From contig OY294067.1 of the NCBI GenBank assembly GCA_958510875.1, positions 146,477,743 through 146,541,742 of the forward strand: DNA of 64,000 nucleotides. Reading direction: 5' to 3'. Every line of letters begins with the position of its first letter. The first letter of the stretch is position 1. A model generated the notes under the pieces. It did no database searches, was not told the DNA's origin, and worked only from the letters and a program-made list of their open reading frames with translations. The position numbers were made by a program, and so were the translations under genes. Of this stretch, positions 34,270 through 46,895 are shown piece after piece. The DNA comes from Endomychus coccineus (taxonomy: Eukaryota; Arthropoda; Insecta; Coleoptera; Endomychidae).

Positions 34270-35370
34270 CGCCACGCACACTATTTAGTCTATTCTCCGA
34301 ATGGCAACTCATTTCTAATTTCTCTTTATATGTTCAAAATGTTCTTCATACGTTCTTCTTCATCATAGAATATTTTTCCTAGTTTGGTCAACATAGCTAT
34401 TTGAACATGTCACAATCGATTCTGTAAATTCCGGATTTGTCAATCAGAAACTTCAACGAAGATGTTGCATAAACGGTTTTTTTTAGCTTGTTCTTACACC
34501 TATTAACTGATTGCATTGCAAATTTAAGAAATTCCCTTAACTTCGTTGCTATAATTTTGTTAGCTCAAAGGAACGTTCAACAATCTATGAATAAGACTAT
34601 CAAGCGGACTATTTTATATTTGATTGGTGTAACAGAATACGCAGGAATATTATTCCTATTCGTTTGAGTAGGTTTTCTGTATATGTTGAATATAAAGTGA
34701 TTATCATATTTTATAATGTTAATATCAAGAAACGGAATACACTTATCCGTTTATATTTTGACAGTGAATTTAAGTGAATCAAACTGGCTATTAAACATGT
34801 ACAAAAGGTCATGAATATCAGAATTCTTGCTTATAATCGTGAGAATGTCATCAATATTTCTATAGCACAATTTTGGAAACTGATTTAATTTTAATTTTAG
34901 GAAGGTTTCAATTTTGCTTAGTGAATAATTGGCCAAAAATGGAGAGTAGATTGCATGTTGCACTTCCTCATATTTGGTCATAGTAGTTTCTTGTTGGAAG
35001 AGAAATGATGTTGCTCCATACTTAAAGATGTAAGGACCAAAAATTGAATTTGAATCAGCCTTTACGTGATGAAAATCCATCCAACATGTAAGTATCACGT
35101 AACCTGTGTAGTTTGTATCGGTGATATAGATATTTGAGATCAATTTATTTGGAATGTTCATTGCTTCAGTGATTGCGGTGTTTTTAAATACTGAAACAAC
35201 ATCAAATGGAACGAGACATCACCAGGTTCGAAATCTCTGAATTAAGCAATTATTCCTGAAAATTTTTTCATAGACGAGTTTAGTATTTTAGTACGGCTTC
35301 AAGAAATCATTTTGAGATATTTTTTCAATAATTGTTGAAATCAAAATAAACAATTAACGTATGATAGATT
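34270..35370 (-). pseudogene. Degenerate Penelope-like element, second lineage
   Basis: On the minus strand RT motif A is FDVVSVFKNTAITEA (about 35160-35210). A 136-codon frame (34751-35161) contains the catalytic region CYRNIDDILTIISKN (about 34815-34860) and LKFTVKI. After a stop the reading continues CIPFLDINII. Downstream the beginning of a GIY-YIG nuclease, KSGIYRIDC, appears at about 34410-34440. The order RT then GIY-YIG and the RxxDDIL and FLD boxes match Penelope-like elements. The sequence is clearly different from the copies at 1-3147. Confidence 0.75.
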
Positions 35371-36929
35371 ATCTTCAATAGAAGACATCCGCGAGAAGCT
35401 GATTATGAAAATCTGGAGCTGATTCTTCTTGTTGCTCTATGTTTTGTGTGGAAATTTCAGACTACATCGTTCAGTACCTTGGTGTCGGTGGTTGACTCTG
35501 CTCTGGACTCCACCCTGCCGTCGTGAGATCATGTGCAAAGTAGAATTTTCAAGAATGGTCTTAAAAAACTGAGGCACGGTTCAGATTTTTTGGTGCCAAA
35601 CCAACAATGTAACCAGCAGAGACAAAAACCGGGAAAAAAAGCCTTCAGCTGCTTGTTCCAAAGAATAAAATCGAATACGTGTGTGACGTCCGCTCCTGAA
35701 CTCGGAATAGGTATTTTAGGCATTTTGGGGGTATAATAAGAGAGAATAACTAATGTGATTTTCTAATTCTGTAATTTGTTCCATACGAGGAGACAATGAG
35801 ATGGTTACTCTACCATAATATACTGTTTTTTTGCTAGAAAAAATAATCTCTTTTAGTTCCTTGAAACATGATATTGAATCATGGATTTTAAGCACCTCAC
35901 AATATCTTGCTTCAATAGACTAGGTATCTAGCTTCAGGGATCCTCTCACTAATCAATTTTTCATAATCTCAAGATGAGTCTATTTGTTTTTATTTTCCCG
36001 TTAGATATTATCAACTTGGGAGGGAGTTGTGAAGTCTGTAGATTTTCTCTCCTGCTGTCCTCCAATCTTCTAGTAGCTCTAATAGTTCAACGAAGGCTTC
36101 CATTGCATGACAAGTATTTGATGAATAAACAATATATGAGAATATAACTCCCTCTATTTCTAATGAAAAAATTGCTGAAATTACAAAACGGCCAAAATTT
36201 TTTGTCAATTACGTAATGATCTTTTATCTATTGCATATATAGCTACATATATTGAACTTTGAGGGTTCCTACAGTTTCTTAAATAACTTTTTGTAAAGAA
36301 GATCTAAAACATTGGATACAACATTTGAAATAATTGCATATTTCATCGTCTATTAACATAATGTTATTCCAGTTTATTGTGTTATATTGAAATTATGTAT
36401 TAATCGTTCACCTGCGAATGAAATTAAAGAAAATTCTTCAATATCGGATATCAGTATTTTAACAAGTCCGTCTATATAACTATGAAGTGTTATCTTATGA
36501 GATATCAGGTGTGAAGAATCATTATTTATAATAATATCACTATGAGAGTCTTCTGTTTATTTTGAATCGTCATATTTTATTCACTTTTGTAGTTATTGTG
36601 TTAAATATATATTATTGTTTTCAATTTCTAGTGGAAATTCAATTGTTTGATGTAAATTGCTTAAAAAAACTAGGAAATTATTAATTGAAACTGTGCCACC
36701 CGAATCATTAGTATATCATCTCTATATGTAAGATTTGATATTTTGACATAACAAGTTTGGCTTATCTCACATCTATCCACAAAATTCAGCTACTAATCAA
36801 CTTCAGAGCCTCTTATTACCAGAAGAGGAAACCACACTTTTATGGTGTTATCTCTTTTGAAATAGTAAATCTTTTCAATGATTATTTCAAAGGATCCTTC
36901 AAACCCTCATCTTCATAAAAAAGATGTTC
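35371..36929. other. AT-rich DNA without recognisable gene
   Basis: A GC-richer patch at 35460-35735 is open on both strands for 60 or so codons, but neither translation has a recognisable motif. The rest has many stops. Confidence 0.4.
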
Positions 36930-37130
36930 AAATTCCGGACCTCATTGATATAATTAAAAACAATACATTGGAAAAACCTTTGGAACTTTAAGAAGTCCGT
37001 TGAAAGAACATCGAAGATGCCTGAGACCAAATCATTCAGATTGCTCTCACTTTGTAAAATATATCAGATAGATGATAATGATGAAATGCGCCGTCTACAG
37101 CAGACTTGTGTATCAAACTCGAATTAATAC
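36930..37130 (+). pseudogene. Isolated GIY-YIG nuclease fragment (Penelope-type)
   Basis: One plus-strand frame reads QYIGKTFGTLRSPLKEHRRC followed by a His/Cys-bearing segment and KYIR (about 36960-37065). YIGKT...L..EH is the nuclease signature of Penelope-like elements. It is short, with no RT attached, and opposite in strand to the two neighbouring PLE relics. Confidence 0.5.
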
Positions 37131-37559
37131 TGCGGAAAAAACTGGATCGGTAATGTGTGCAATATTCTAAGAAATTGTTCATGAAGCATATTACAAATTA
37201 TCAAATTGATGAGCAAGAAATAGATTTCATCACTAATCAAATACCTAATATATTATTCTATCAGTTTTATATGTCTGGAATGTATTAGTTCTTCGGAATT
37301 AGCATTTCCATGTTTCACATTTCAGTACTTTCTAGCTACTTCTTCTATCACTGAATATTTAGTTAAGATAATTTTATGATAACTTTGAAAGCTCTGTTAG
37401 AAATGTTACAATATCAAATAATACATATCTTTTGAGCTTTAATTAGAGGGATATGAGAAAGTGATAATTCAAAATATCTCAATTAGGTTATGATTGAATC
37501 AGATTATTATAAAGGTTCCATAGATTGGAATCAATTTCATCATTGATAAATTGTTTTTC

Positions 37560-39000
37560 TTAATTTGCATACTTTCTTATATCAAACGTTCATCATTATT
37601 ATTTCAATATCCAAAAGTAGTGAAGCATGCACTGTGTCCTTTGGATCTTCATTAAGTGCATTAGATGAATTCCTTGTAAATTCATGCCCATTCAATTTTT
37701 CTTCGATGTGTTGGGAAGTTTGACCAATATGTACTTTCTTGCTATCTTTCAATTTTGTAAAAAGACTTTCCTGGTCTTAAAAAGTCGCTAATGGCATAAA
37801 CTTAGATCCTGAGGTTTCACTATATCACAACAATTTTTACGAAAGATAAAATGGTAATGCTATCTAATTTTATTTTCCCTCACTAGCAATCCTTATTGCA
37901 GTAGAATGAAAATTATAAGGTTCATGAATTTCATCTCTAGTTATAGGATTGGCCAAACAGATAGATAGGTTTCACCCTATTACTCAATTTTTCCGGAAGA
38001 TAATTAATGGTAATAATAAGTAATTTTGCTTAACCTCATAACCAGTGCTTATTCTAGCAGAGGATAAGTTATCAAGTTCATGAATTTCATCCCTAGTTAT
38101 ATATTCAGCCAAAGAAATAGAATAACCATTCTTTACTAGAATTTGTTTCGTTTTTTCAATCGATATAGCTCTAAGTTCGGGAGAACTTAGCTCAATAGCT
38201 CTATCTATCAAATTCTTAATAACGTTCTTCTATATTTCTTAGGTATTTCGGAATCGAAATACATATATCTTCCTCGCCAAGTAGATTTGGTTTACCATTT
38301 AGTTAGAATTCTGTCATCATTTGGCTTCTGTACTGAAGTTAGGGTTTGAAAATTAATTTCGTCATTATTTTCAGTTTCAATTGTGAATTGTAATATATGG
38401 TTATAACGATTTGAAAAGCTCAAAAATCTGTCACATTTATCTATTGGGATGGCAGAGATAAGATCGTCAATATATCGTTTGGAAACGGTTACGATAGAAT
38501 CAAATCGAGATATTACTTTTTCTTCAAGAAATTTCATGACAATCTGTGTTAAGATACTTAATATCGATTCCGATTATACAACCATCTAGTTATAACAATC
38601 ATCATTATATTGTGAAAAATTAGCTGTGAATATGTTTCCTATGACTGATGTCCATTCATAATAAATTTATATATAGCTTCATTCCATCACATTCATTTTA
38701 AATTATATGTGTGATTGATTCCAGAAGAATATTTCTATATAAACTAATGACATCTAGCGAAACTAACATATCTTCACAAAAAATTGATGGAAGATTGGAT
38801 GCACCACCGTGGATACTATTGCTATTGGTAGTATGAATTGAACATTTCCTAGATAACTTTGAAATGGTGAAGATGGGAGCTTTTTTGTTTTTAGGCGAGG
38901 TATTCCCCTTGCAAATGGTAGGTACTTTTGGAAGGAATGATGACTGCATATTTCCAGGTTTTTTGCGATGAAGATAATCCTGAAACCCTTTATTTAGCTC
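37560..39000 (-). pseudogene. Degenerate Penelope-like element, third copy
   Basis: On the minus strand the RT has MLVSLDVISLYRNILLES (motif A, about 38715-38770), SKRYIDDLISAIP (about 38440-38480) and a partial INF.L box. Downstream is MIDRAIELSSPELRAISIEK (38211-38150). After a frame change the GIY-YIG part is VHIGQTSQHIEEKLNGHEFT (about 37670-37730). This matches the PLE order. Stops and indels break it into at least five frames. It is closer in motif style to the 1276-3147 element (DRAI.L, LNGHK region) than the 34270-35370 relic is. Confidence 0.78.
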
Positions 39001-39661
39001 ATAATAAGGCTACATCAATTAATTGATGTTCCGAATGAAAGGCAGTATGATGCAAATAATTAGATTGAACCGAAAAATAATAATGTGAATCGAAATCATC
39101 AATTGCTCTGACCACTATTCTTATTTTCCTTATACAAGGTCTTCAGATTTTCTCATTCTTTTCAACGATCATAGAATGAATTATCAATTGAAACATTCAC
39201 GGTATGAATCGGCTATCGATCCTGGCTATACGATCTCTTATGATTTGCGATTCTACTTAGTAATTCATCTTCGAAGTCTTTTGTATTTGAATACCTTATG
39301 TATGGCTCCGATTCCAAGATGAGTTTTCGCTACCCGAACGTCTTAATATTATGCACGAATAAAACAATGTTTCAGCATTCAAGAAATACTTTGACTACCA
39401 ATTCGATTCAAAATTCAAGCAGTAATATTACTGATTCAATATGATCATTTAAAATAGTTGAAATAGTATCATATATATCATATGAATATATAGGTGGGTT
39501 ACCAAAATTCGAAAAAAAAAATTATGTCAGATTCACTTCGAAGGAATTCTTCGTTTAGTGATGGAATGAAGTGAAAAACATATCGACATTCAAGAATCTT
39601 TGTATTAATTTTTGAAAACAATATCAATATCAAACTTTTTCCAGATGAATACTAACATTTT
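39001..39661. other. AT-rich DNA without recognisable gene
   Basis: No supported feature was found. Confidence 0.35.
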
Positions 39662-40090
39662 TCAGATATGATGAAAGCAACTTGGTTTGAAGAGCTTCAC
39701 CATGAGTATGATACTAGTTACAATTATTCGTTGAAAGTCGATAATACAATTAGCACTCCGAATCTGGCGAGGAGGTGAACCTGATTTGTGAAAAATATCC
39801 ATCCATAACCGTTTCACAATCGACTTAGCTTTATTATCGTCAACTTCATCCGATTCAGTCTCCTTTTTATTCAACAAAATCCTCTCTAGAACTGGGCTAC
39901 AAAATATATATTTTATTGGTTCGTCATACATAATATCATTACACACTCCAAAACTCGACACTCCTAAAATACTCATGATGTGCCACAAAGCCGTGAATCT
40001 GAAATGCTTGTTCTTCTTTTCATGTACCCTCCCGGATGTCTGTCGCCATATTGGATTGCTTTGTCCTAATGATACTAGATTCGTGATACC
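39662..40090 (-). CDS. Unidentified minus-strand frame (possible exon)
   Basis: Open for about 140 codons without a stop on the minus strand, longer than expected for DNA this AT-rich. The codons include YIFCSPVLERILL, an acidic KKETESDEVDD stretch and RLWMDIFHKSGSPPRQIR. A CATTTCAG before ATTCACGGC (about 40006-40012) could be a splice acceptor. I recognise no family. It could be a host exon or part of an unknown transposon. Confidence 0.3.
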   Translation of the reverse strand, partial: GITNLVSLGQSNPIWRQTSGRVHEKKNKHFRFTALWHIMSILGVSSFGVCNDIMYDEPIKYIFCSPVLERILLNKKETESDEVDDNKAKSIVKRLWMDIFHKSGSPPRQIRSANCIIDFQRIIVTSIILMVKLFKPSCFHHI

Positions 40091-41489
40091 AGCATCGGAA
40101 GTTTAGAATCGGGATTTTAATCAATTTCTTATTGTAACTCATCATCATCGATGCCAGTATCCAGTAGTAGGTTCTCGAGAAATGGTGTTAAGTAGCAATT
40201 CATATGTAATTATAGGATCTAAATGAAACAGACATGTTCTATGCAAGTGATTTGGGAGAATATGGTTAGTTTTCCAAAAACGTATTCGGGCAGTTCTGAA
40301 TGAATTATTTTTTTAGTGCAGGTAATAACATTCACATTTATCACATAGAAAGATTAGCATATTCATTAGTGTCACTTCCCCACAACCTTGTTCCGTTATA
40401 TTGACCAGTAGGTATTGGTAGCCATTTCTAAATTTTGACTCTTTTCCACTCAATTGTTGAAAATATTGACATTCAAATCAAATGATTCATCCCGAAAATT
40501 ATCAATTATTCATTGTTTGATGAGGCAGTTTATTCTTCCCAATCAAAAAACTCATCGACTGTGATTAACGGGTTACATTGTAGAGATAAAATCAAATGAT
40601 TAGTCAGGTCTGACATTTGGCTTTCAGGTTTTTATCACAGTGTCACGTGAAGCTCAACATTTACGGTCGGGAGTATTCGGATTGTCCAATTTCAGTCGGA
40701 TATCTAATTGTCTTCAAAAGTCGCTTCCAATCGTTAGTCGGAACTGATATCTCACTTACTCAACCCATTTTAGATTCTATGACGTTAGTCGACTGATTCG
40801 AACATTAATGAACCATTATTCAGATTTACGAATAAATAATTACGGAAATTTTCCGTTCATTACTTTGTTGTTGTCATTGCTATTAACTTCTCATTCTTGA
40901 ATAGATTCGCTTCAGAATTAAGTTTTCCTTTTCAATTTGTTCACCAACATGAATGAGGACCACACATTATCAAGCAATATTGATTTAGGCTCTACTATAG
41001 CTGCAATCATAGAGTTAAGAGAATATAACATTTACTTCTAATGTTATTCCGTTTGAGGCAGATTCAAGCCACCTGTATTCATATATATGTGTTGGGGACC
41101 AACGTACCGTTGTGAAACTACATCAATATTTCCGATGTATGCGTGCACTATACTTCAACTTTTCGACTGCGACCCTTGCACACGGAGAGCACTAGACTAG
41201 TAATGGTCTCAGCACTAGCTGTATGTCAGAGTTTGTATTGACATATTATGACCGCAGATCGTATCAAGAATCGTATAAACTATTTAGAAACGGATGGATA
41301 GAGAAGATTTTTGTAGCCACATTCAACGTAATATTGAAAGTAACAGAAAAAATACTACAGAGGAAGTCGCACCAAACATGGCGCTGATTGGTCATTTTGA
41401 ATTGTGCTATTATGTGTTCAGTTCATGTTATCACATCATTCTCTCTCGTACTCTTGACTCGTTGGGATCTATTACAGCAGAAGATCCTT
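40091..41489. other. Intergenic DNA without recognisable gene
   Basis: Only short chance frames were found. 40620-40800 and 46290-46560 share scattered words such as ATCGACTGA/AGTCGACTGA, but not enough to call a repeat. Confidence 0.35.
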
Positions 41490-42760
41490 AGTGCACTTTC
41501 AGTGCTGTTGCCAAGTATTGTGTTGGGTGTGTTGTTTTGTGTTGAGTAGTGCAACGTTCCAAGATGGCTCCGCAACTGGACAGCTCAATATCACCCCGCA
41601 GACGACGCTCCTGCATGCTATTCAGGCGAGAATAGCCGAGCTCCAGCGAAAAAGTGGGCGACTGAAGCGGTGGTAACACCAACTCAGGCCCCGCCGGAGG
41701 AAGGCCCGACCCCAGCTCCACTGACTCCCCCGACCGACATGAAAACGGATTCAATCGTGTCTAATGAGAAGGCCAAGAAGTGGGTTTCCCAGCAATCGCA
41801 AATCACCTATAACGGACCAGGTGAGCAATTTTGGAATATCTGACCCTAATTTCCTCTCCAGCGAGAAGAAAGAAGAAAAGACACCACCGAATATTCCACA
41901 AGACAAAACCTAATGGATGAAAGTATCGCAAATACTGAACAATAACAAAATACGATATACCAAAGCAAAGGCTACGAAAGAAGGAAAAGAAATACAACCC
42001 GAAAAAGTTGAATATCATCGCAAAATGTATAGACAATTGGAAAACATGGAACTTTTCTCCCACCCATACCAACTGAGGAGTGAAAAGAATCTCAAAATAG
42101 TCATTTCAGCTGTTTGTATCGAAATATGAGAGGAAAAGATCTTCGAAGAACTTGAAAACTAGAGTAGAAAGCCGAGAAAATAATACGAATGAATTCAAAA
42201 TACCAAAAGCCAATGCCAATGGTATCAGTGGAAATACATAAATAATACGAATAAATATGTAACCATAAAAAATGATGCGGATTCGATACGATGGTCGAAA
42301 AACTCCACCTCAAAAACGGACCTAGACAGTGTCACAGGGGCCAACTCTTCAAACACATGCAACGCCTCTACCGTGCTGCATACAGAGATATGAAATGCGC
42401 AGGATAACACTCTCCTCACCTGTGCATGGAACCAAGACCTACTCCGGCTTTCTGTGCAAACTGCGGAGGTGCACATACTCTGAATCATGGCGTCTGTGAA
42501 GCCAGGCCGGAAAATTAGCCAACAAAAGAGTTGGGAAAACCGAAACCGACTACCCAAACACGTAGACCAGTGAACAATCCGTGGAACCGGAATATCACAA
42601 CAACCGCAGGGCCCAGCAAGGGAACTGAGGTTCACCCCTCTAAGAAAATAGAAGTCAAAACAACAAAACAAACATAAATCAAGCCTCATAAAATAGAACA
42701 ACCTAAAAAGATGGATCAACCAAAAATGGCGGAACAACAGAGTTCACAAACTAACAGCAA
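41490..42760 (+). pseudogene. Jockey-type LINE relic, ORF1 (gag-like)
   Basis: The region is GC-richer and proline-rich at its start (41560-41750), as in ORF1 leaders of Jockey-clade LINEs. Farther on, zinc-knuckle remnants appear: CHRGQLFKHMQRLYRA with a later MKCAG (about 42325-42410), then PAFCANCGGAHTLNHGVC (about 42437-42500). Frameshifts and stops separate the parts. It lies directly upstream of an endonuclease/RT relic in the same orientation, so both belong to one element. Confidence 0.68.
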
Positions 42761-42989
42761 AACCATAGAGCAACGGAAAAGAACAGATAGCTAAGCTGTT
42801 AACAAACCTGATTCTATCGTATTCAGAAAAGAATTCAAGCAAACAAGAACAACTGTCACTTCTCAAAAATATCTCACAGATAACACAGCTCATACAATAA
42901 TGAATACGCAACCTTACTAAACAAAACAAAACATCTCAACGATAACTAAGCTAAGCCAACAATGAATGCACAAGCAAAACGAAAACCAG

Positions 42990-44045
42990 CTACTCCCCAA
43001 ATAATGTTTTGGAATGCGTGTAGCATAACACAGCAGGAAGTATAACTAGATCAACACCTTCAACAAGAAAACTAGACGTTGCACGGATCAACGAAATATT
43101 CCAAAAAATGGAGCCAGTTGGCCGTCTACTCCGTGAACAGTTCTCCCAATAAGGAACTAGATGAAATCGAAATAGACGACTTACTAGGGACAAATGTACC
43201 CACAATAATAGTGGATGATCTGAACTGCAAACATTCGGATTGGAAATGCAGGGCGACAAATTCAGAAGGAAAACAGCTGCACAAATATGTCGAGAACTGG
43301 TAATAGTAGCTTCAACCGAACCAACGCGTTTCCCAACTAATGGCCGCAACGAGGCCTTCTTGGATATAACAATAAAGAAACACATTATACAGCCTTATCA
43401 GATTATATCAAAAGAAAAATTGGACTCGAAACATAACCCAGTGTTCCTTACGGTAGGAGTTAAAGCCGAAGAAAAGGCCGCCTACAACACTTAATTTACG
43501 GAATACGAGAGAATGAAACAGCTTATAAACCTAAACGCCCAAAGCCTGAAAATAGGATACACGGACGCGCTAGAAAACGAAATAAGTCATTTCGACAGAA
43601 CAATAGAAACGGCCTTTAACGAATCAACAACTATCGCCAGGTAAGAAATCAAATCTGCACACATCATTCATAGCACAAAAGACCTCATCAAATAGAGAAA
43701 CATGGCAAGAAAGGTATTTCATTCGAAAAAATCACCTCAAGATGAAGTGGTACTAAATAGTCTGAACACGGAAATTCAGCATAACCTATCAGGGTACAGG
43801 AACGAGAAATGTAACCCAAAAATGAAAGAGGTATGGCACGCTGGATTGCTACATAAGATGTACAGATACAACCTACCAATAGCCTAGCTGAAACTTATAG
43901 ATTCTTTGGAAGAAAGACAAGCAGAGGCAAATGTAACGCAAGGGTGATCCTTGGACCAGTACTCTATAACTTTCATGCCGCAGATATACGTAAGACAACA
44001 GGAATAGACTTAGCCCAGATGACCGATATCCTAACCCGTAGGTAC
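42990..44045 (+). pseudogene. Jockey-type LINE relic, ORF2 (endonuclease and RT fragments)
   Basis: An AP-type endonuclease fragment reads NVPTIIVDDLNCKHSDWKCR (43190-43250) and continues across a frame change as VASTEPTRFPTNGR (about 43308-43345) and DITIKKHI. DLN.KH..W.C is the endonuclease motif of Jockey-clade LINEs. The linker region 43500-43890 is in pieces. Then a piece of RT is visible at about 43935-43990, with TQG followed by LGPVLYNFHAADI, the Jockey QG-S-LGP block. The catalytic DD box is missing. The element is cut by, or adjoins, the fold-back element at 44060. Confidence 0.72.
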
Positions 44046-44059
44046 ACTATATAGTATGA

Positions 44060-46166
44060 TAGAATTATCTAAAAATGTCGGTAATTTTTGAATAATTTTG
44101 AGTTCGAAGAAAGAAATTGCTTTATGTAGATAATTATGATACAAATTGAAGGAACTAAAATCGAACATTTTTTAATCGTCGCAACAGGTCCAAAAAAATT
44201 TTTTAAAATGGCCCAAACCGGTTTTCGCGTCGGACATCATCGGATTGAGTTAAAAAGAAAAAACTTTTGATAAGCTCATGCGCCGTAAAAAGACGGAAAA
44301 AATGAGCTGCGGGTGAACCCGATTGAACCAACGGTGACCCCACAAATTGCAAAAAACCATTAATTTTGCTCGAAATTTCAAATATTCATAACTCTTGTTC
44401 TTTTGAATATTGAGAACTGTTAGATTGTAGCTTTTGTGCCCACCAAGTACCAGACCAAATTTCAGCAAGATCGGATGCACACCTTTTGCAAACCGCAGCT
44501 TATGCAAAAAAAAGCACTTTTGTAAAATGGCCCTGAAAAAGTTGTGGTGCCGTAACGCGCAATTTTTTTACGGGATCATCATCTTCAATAGCTATTGAAC
44601 AGCTTACCAAATTTCCAATCTCTTATCTTCCGTGAAAGTTGTTAAAACAATTATTTTAAATAATGGTATTTCGTGCGCTAGGCTGTGAGGCGCGCGTGGC
44701 AAGGAGAGCCGCCGCGCTAGCCAACGCACACTCTACCGCAGCTCGGCTATCAGGCGTTTTCGAGCGTATGGGTTCAAAATGCAAACGCTCGTAAAAAACA
44801 ACAATATCACGAAAATAGATGTTTTCTTATTTAATCCGTACTACCATTTAATAATATTGAGATTACGCGTATTTTCAAACTTCTAGTAATGTCGGAAGTA
44901 CTCTAAAAAATACATTGCGCTATTCGATCTATTCATTATTACTATTTATTCGCCATTTTCGAATGTGTATGGTATTTCAACATATTTTTTATTGTAATAT
45001 ATCAGATAATGATGAAAAGTAATACAAAAAGTTTGAAAAGTTACATTGATAAAACGTATTTAGTACATATTGTACTAAAAAATTGAATGTAAGTAGTAAT
45101 ATACGAAATTTCTCTTACTTATAGTATCTTAAAACTCACAAAATATTCTATTATTCACTTCAGTTTTCGAGTTATTGTTGTTTTTTACGAGCGTTTGCAT
45201 TTTGAACCCATACGCACGAAAACGCCGGATAGCCGAGTGCGGTATAGTGTGCGTTGGATAGCGCGGCGGCTCTCCCTTCCACACGCTCCAACAGCCAAGC
45301 GCACGAAATACCATTATTTAAAATAGTTGTTTTAGCAACTTTTACGTAAGACAAGAGGTTGAAAATATGGTATGTTGTTCATTAGCTATTGAAGAAGATG
45401 ATCAGGTGAAAAAAATAGCGCGTTACCGCAAATTACGTGGGGGCTTTCCAAAAACGCGTTTTTAAAAAATGAACTATTTTATTTAATTCACAATTTAAAT
45501 ATACATGTGACTCTTTTCGATGTTAGAATAAGAATGAGCTATTCTAAAAACATGTTGAATAAATCTATTTACAACTCAGTGTAATATAATATTATGATGA
45601 TATAAGTTCTAAGAAATAACGTTTACATATGCAGTTTTATATTAATATGACAATCATAACTCACACCACAACTTTTATAGGGCCATTTTACAAAAGTGCT
45701 TTTTTTTGTATTAAGCTGCGGTTTGCAAAAAGTATACATCCGATCTTGCTGAAATTTCGTATGGTATTTGTTGGGTGCAAAACCTACAACGTAACAAAAT
45801 TTCAGCTCTTAATTTACAACAGAACAAGAGTTACGTATATTTGAAATTTTGAGCAAAATCGATGGTTTTTTGCAATTTGCGGAGTCACCGCTTGTCCAAT
45901 CGGGTTCTTCGACAACTCATTTTTTTCGTATTTTCACGGCGCATAAGCTAATTGAAAGTTTTCTCCTCTTCAATTCAATCCGACGATGTACGATGCGAAA
46001 AACCAGTTTTTGCCATTTTTACCATTTTTTTTCAACCGGTTGCGACAATTAAAAAGTGTTCGATTTCAGTTCCTTCAATTTGTATCATAATTATCTACTC
46101 AAAGCAATTTTTTTCCCCAAACTCAGAATTAAAAACTTCAAAAAGCTAATTCTATCACACTAATAT
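44060..46166. mobile_element. 2.1-kb fold-back element with near 1-kb arms
   Basis: The left arm 44060-44820 pairs with the right arm 45170-46166, leaving a loop of about 350 bp. Outer tips are AGTATGATAGAATTA (about 44061) and the complement of AGTGTGATAGAATTA (about 46150). Inner arms hold a GC-rich tract (AGCCGCCGCGCTAGCC at about 44708, mirrored at about 45258). The right arm has about 230 extra bases (45425-45650) with no counterpart. No protein-coding remnant is present. A transcript would form a very long hairpin. Confidence 0.8.
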
Positions 46167-46640
46167 CGCTACTTGTAATAATATTGAAGAACGGTGTAAA
46201 TTTAAGATCACTCCATTGATTAATTTTGTTCTTGTTGTTGAACGATTTTGTCAAAATTTGAGTGGAAGCACTTTTAAATTAACCCAAATTTACGGTACAC
46301 TGACACGCCCAAAACTAGACGTCAAATATCAGACGAGTGTAGTTCGACTAACGATCAGAGATTATTTTTGAAGTTGACTAACGAACCGACTGATGTTGGA
46401 CACAAGAATAGCGAACCTTGCGTGTTAAGGCTTAACGTTACATCGTAGAATCCAAAATTGAAGGTGAAATTTCAGGCGGAACATAGGCCCTACTATAAGT
46501 TTTGAAAATCGACTGACGATCCGATTAAAATTGAATCTTCAAAAAATGCTCGACCTTTTCATAGGTTTTTCAATGTAACATCAATACACCGCAGTACTCC
46601 TATGTAGGTTGCAGATTGAGATCTTACTGATATTAAGTAA
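46167..46640. other. Intergenic DNA
   Basis: No recognisable gene, RNA or repeat. Confidence 0.35.
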
Positions 46641-46652
46641 TTTCATCTTCAT

Positions 46653-46895
46653 TTGACATTACTTTCGTATCATGAACGTATCTCCAACGTCCTGGTCAAT
46701 TTTACTTTTACTATCTTGACATTGGCTATGTATAGATTAGCGCGAATTCATGATCTAGCTGGTTCATATTCGAGTTCATCATATTATTTCAGAATCATTT
46801 TGCCGGCTGTAGCATACATGACGCATCAAACAACAGGAATATATCAAGCAATTGTCTCAAATATTATCCTACTCCTGCTTATTGGGATGAAATGA
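46653..46895 (+). CDS. Possible exon of a class A (peptide-type) GPCR
   Basis: This 80-codon frame contains a hydrophobic helix (VLVNFTFTILTLAMYRLARI), a short loop with SYSSSSYYFRI, and a second helix starting ILPAVAYMTHQTTGIYQAIV. The layout and wording resemble TM2 to TM3 of FMRFamide-receptor-like GPCRs, where a polar residue pair and an IY or VY precede the ER/DRY region. The expected Arg-Tyr box does not follow: the frame ends in LLLLIGMK and stop. It could be an exon, a decayed copy or coincidence. Confidence 0.3.
   Translation: MTLLSYHERISNVLVNFTFTILTLAMYRLARIHDLAGSYSSSSYYFRIILPAVAYMTHQTTGIYQAIVSNIILLLLIGMK

Noticed and set aside
35529..35736. Mutually overlapping frames on both strands
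   Set aside because: They reflect one GC-richer patch. Neither translation shows a motif or splice context.
42101..43385. Long minus-strand frames rich in Phe, Cys and Ser
   Set aside because: They are antisense shadows of the Jockey-type LINE relic, whose plus-strand zinc-knuckle and endonuclease motifs are recognisable.
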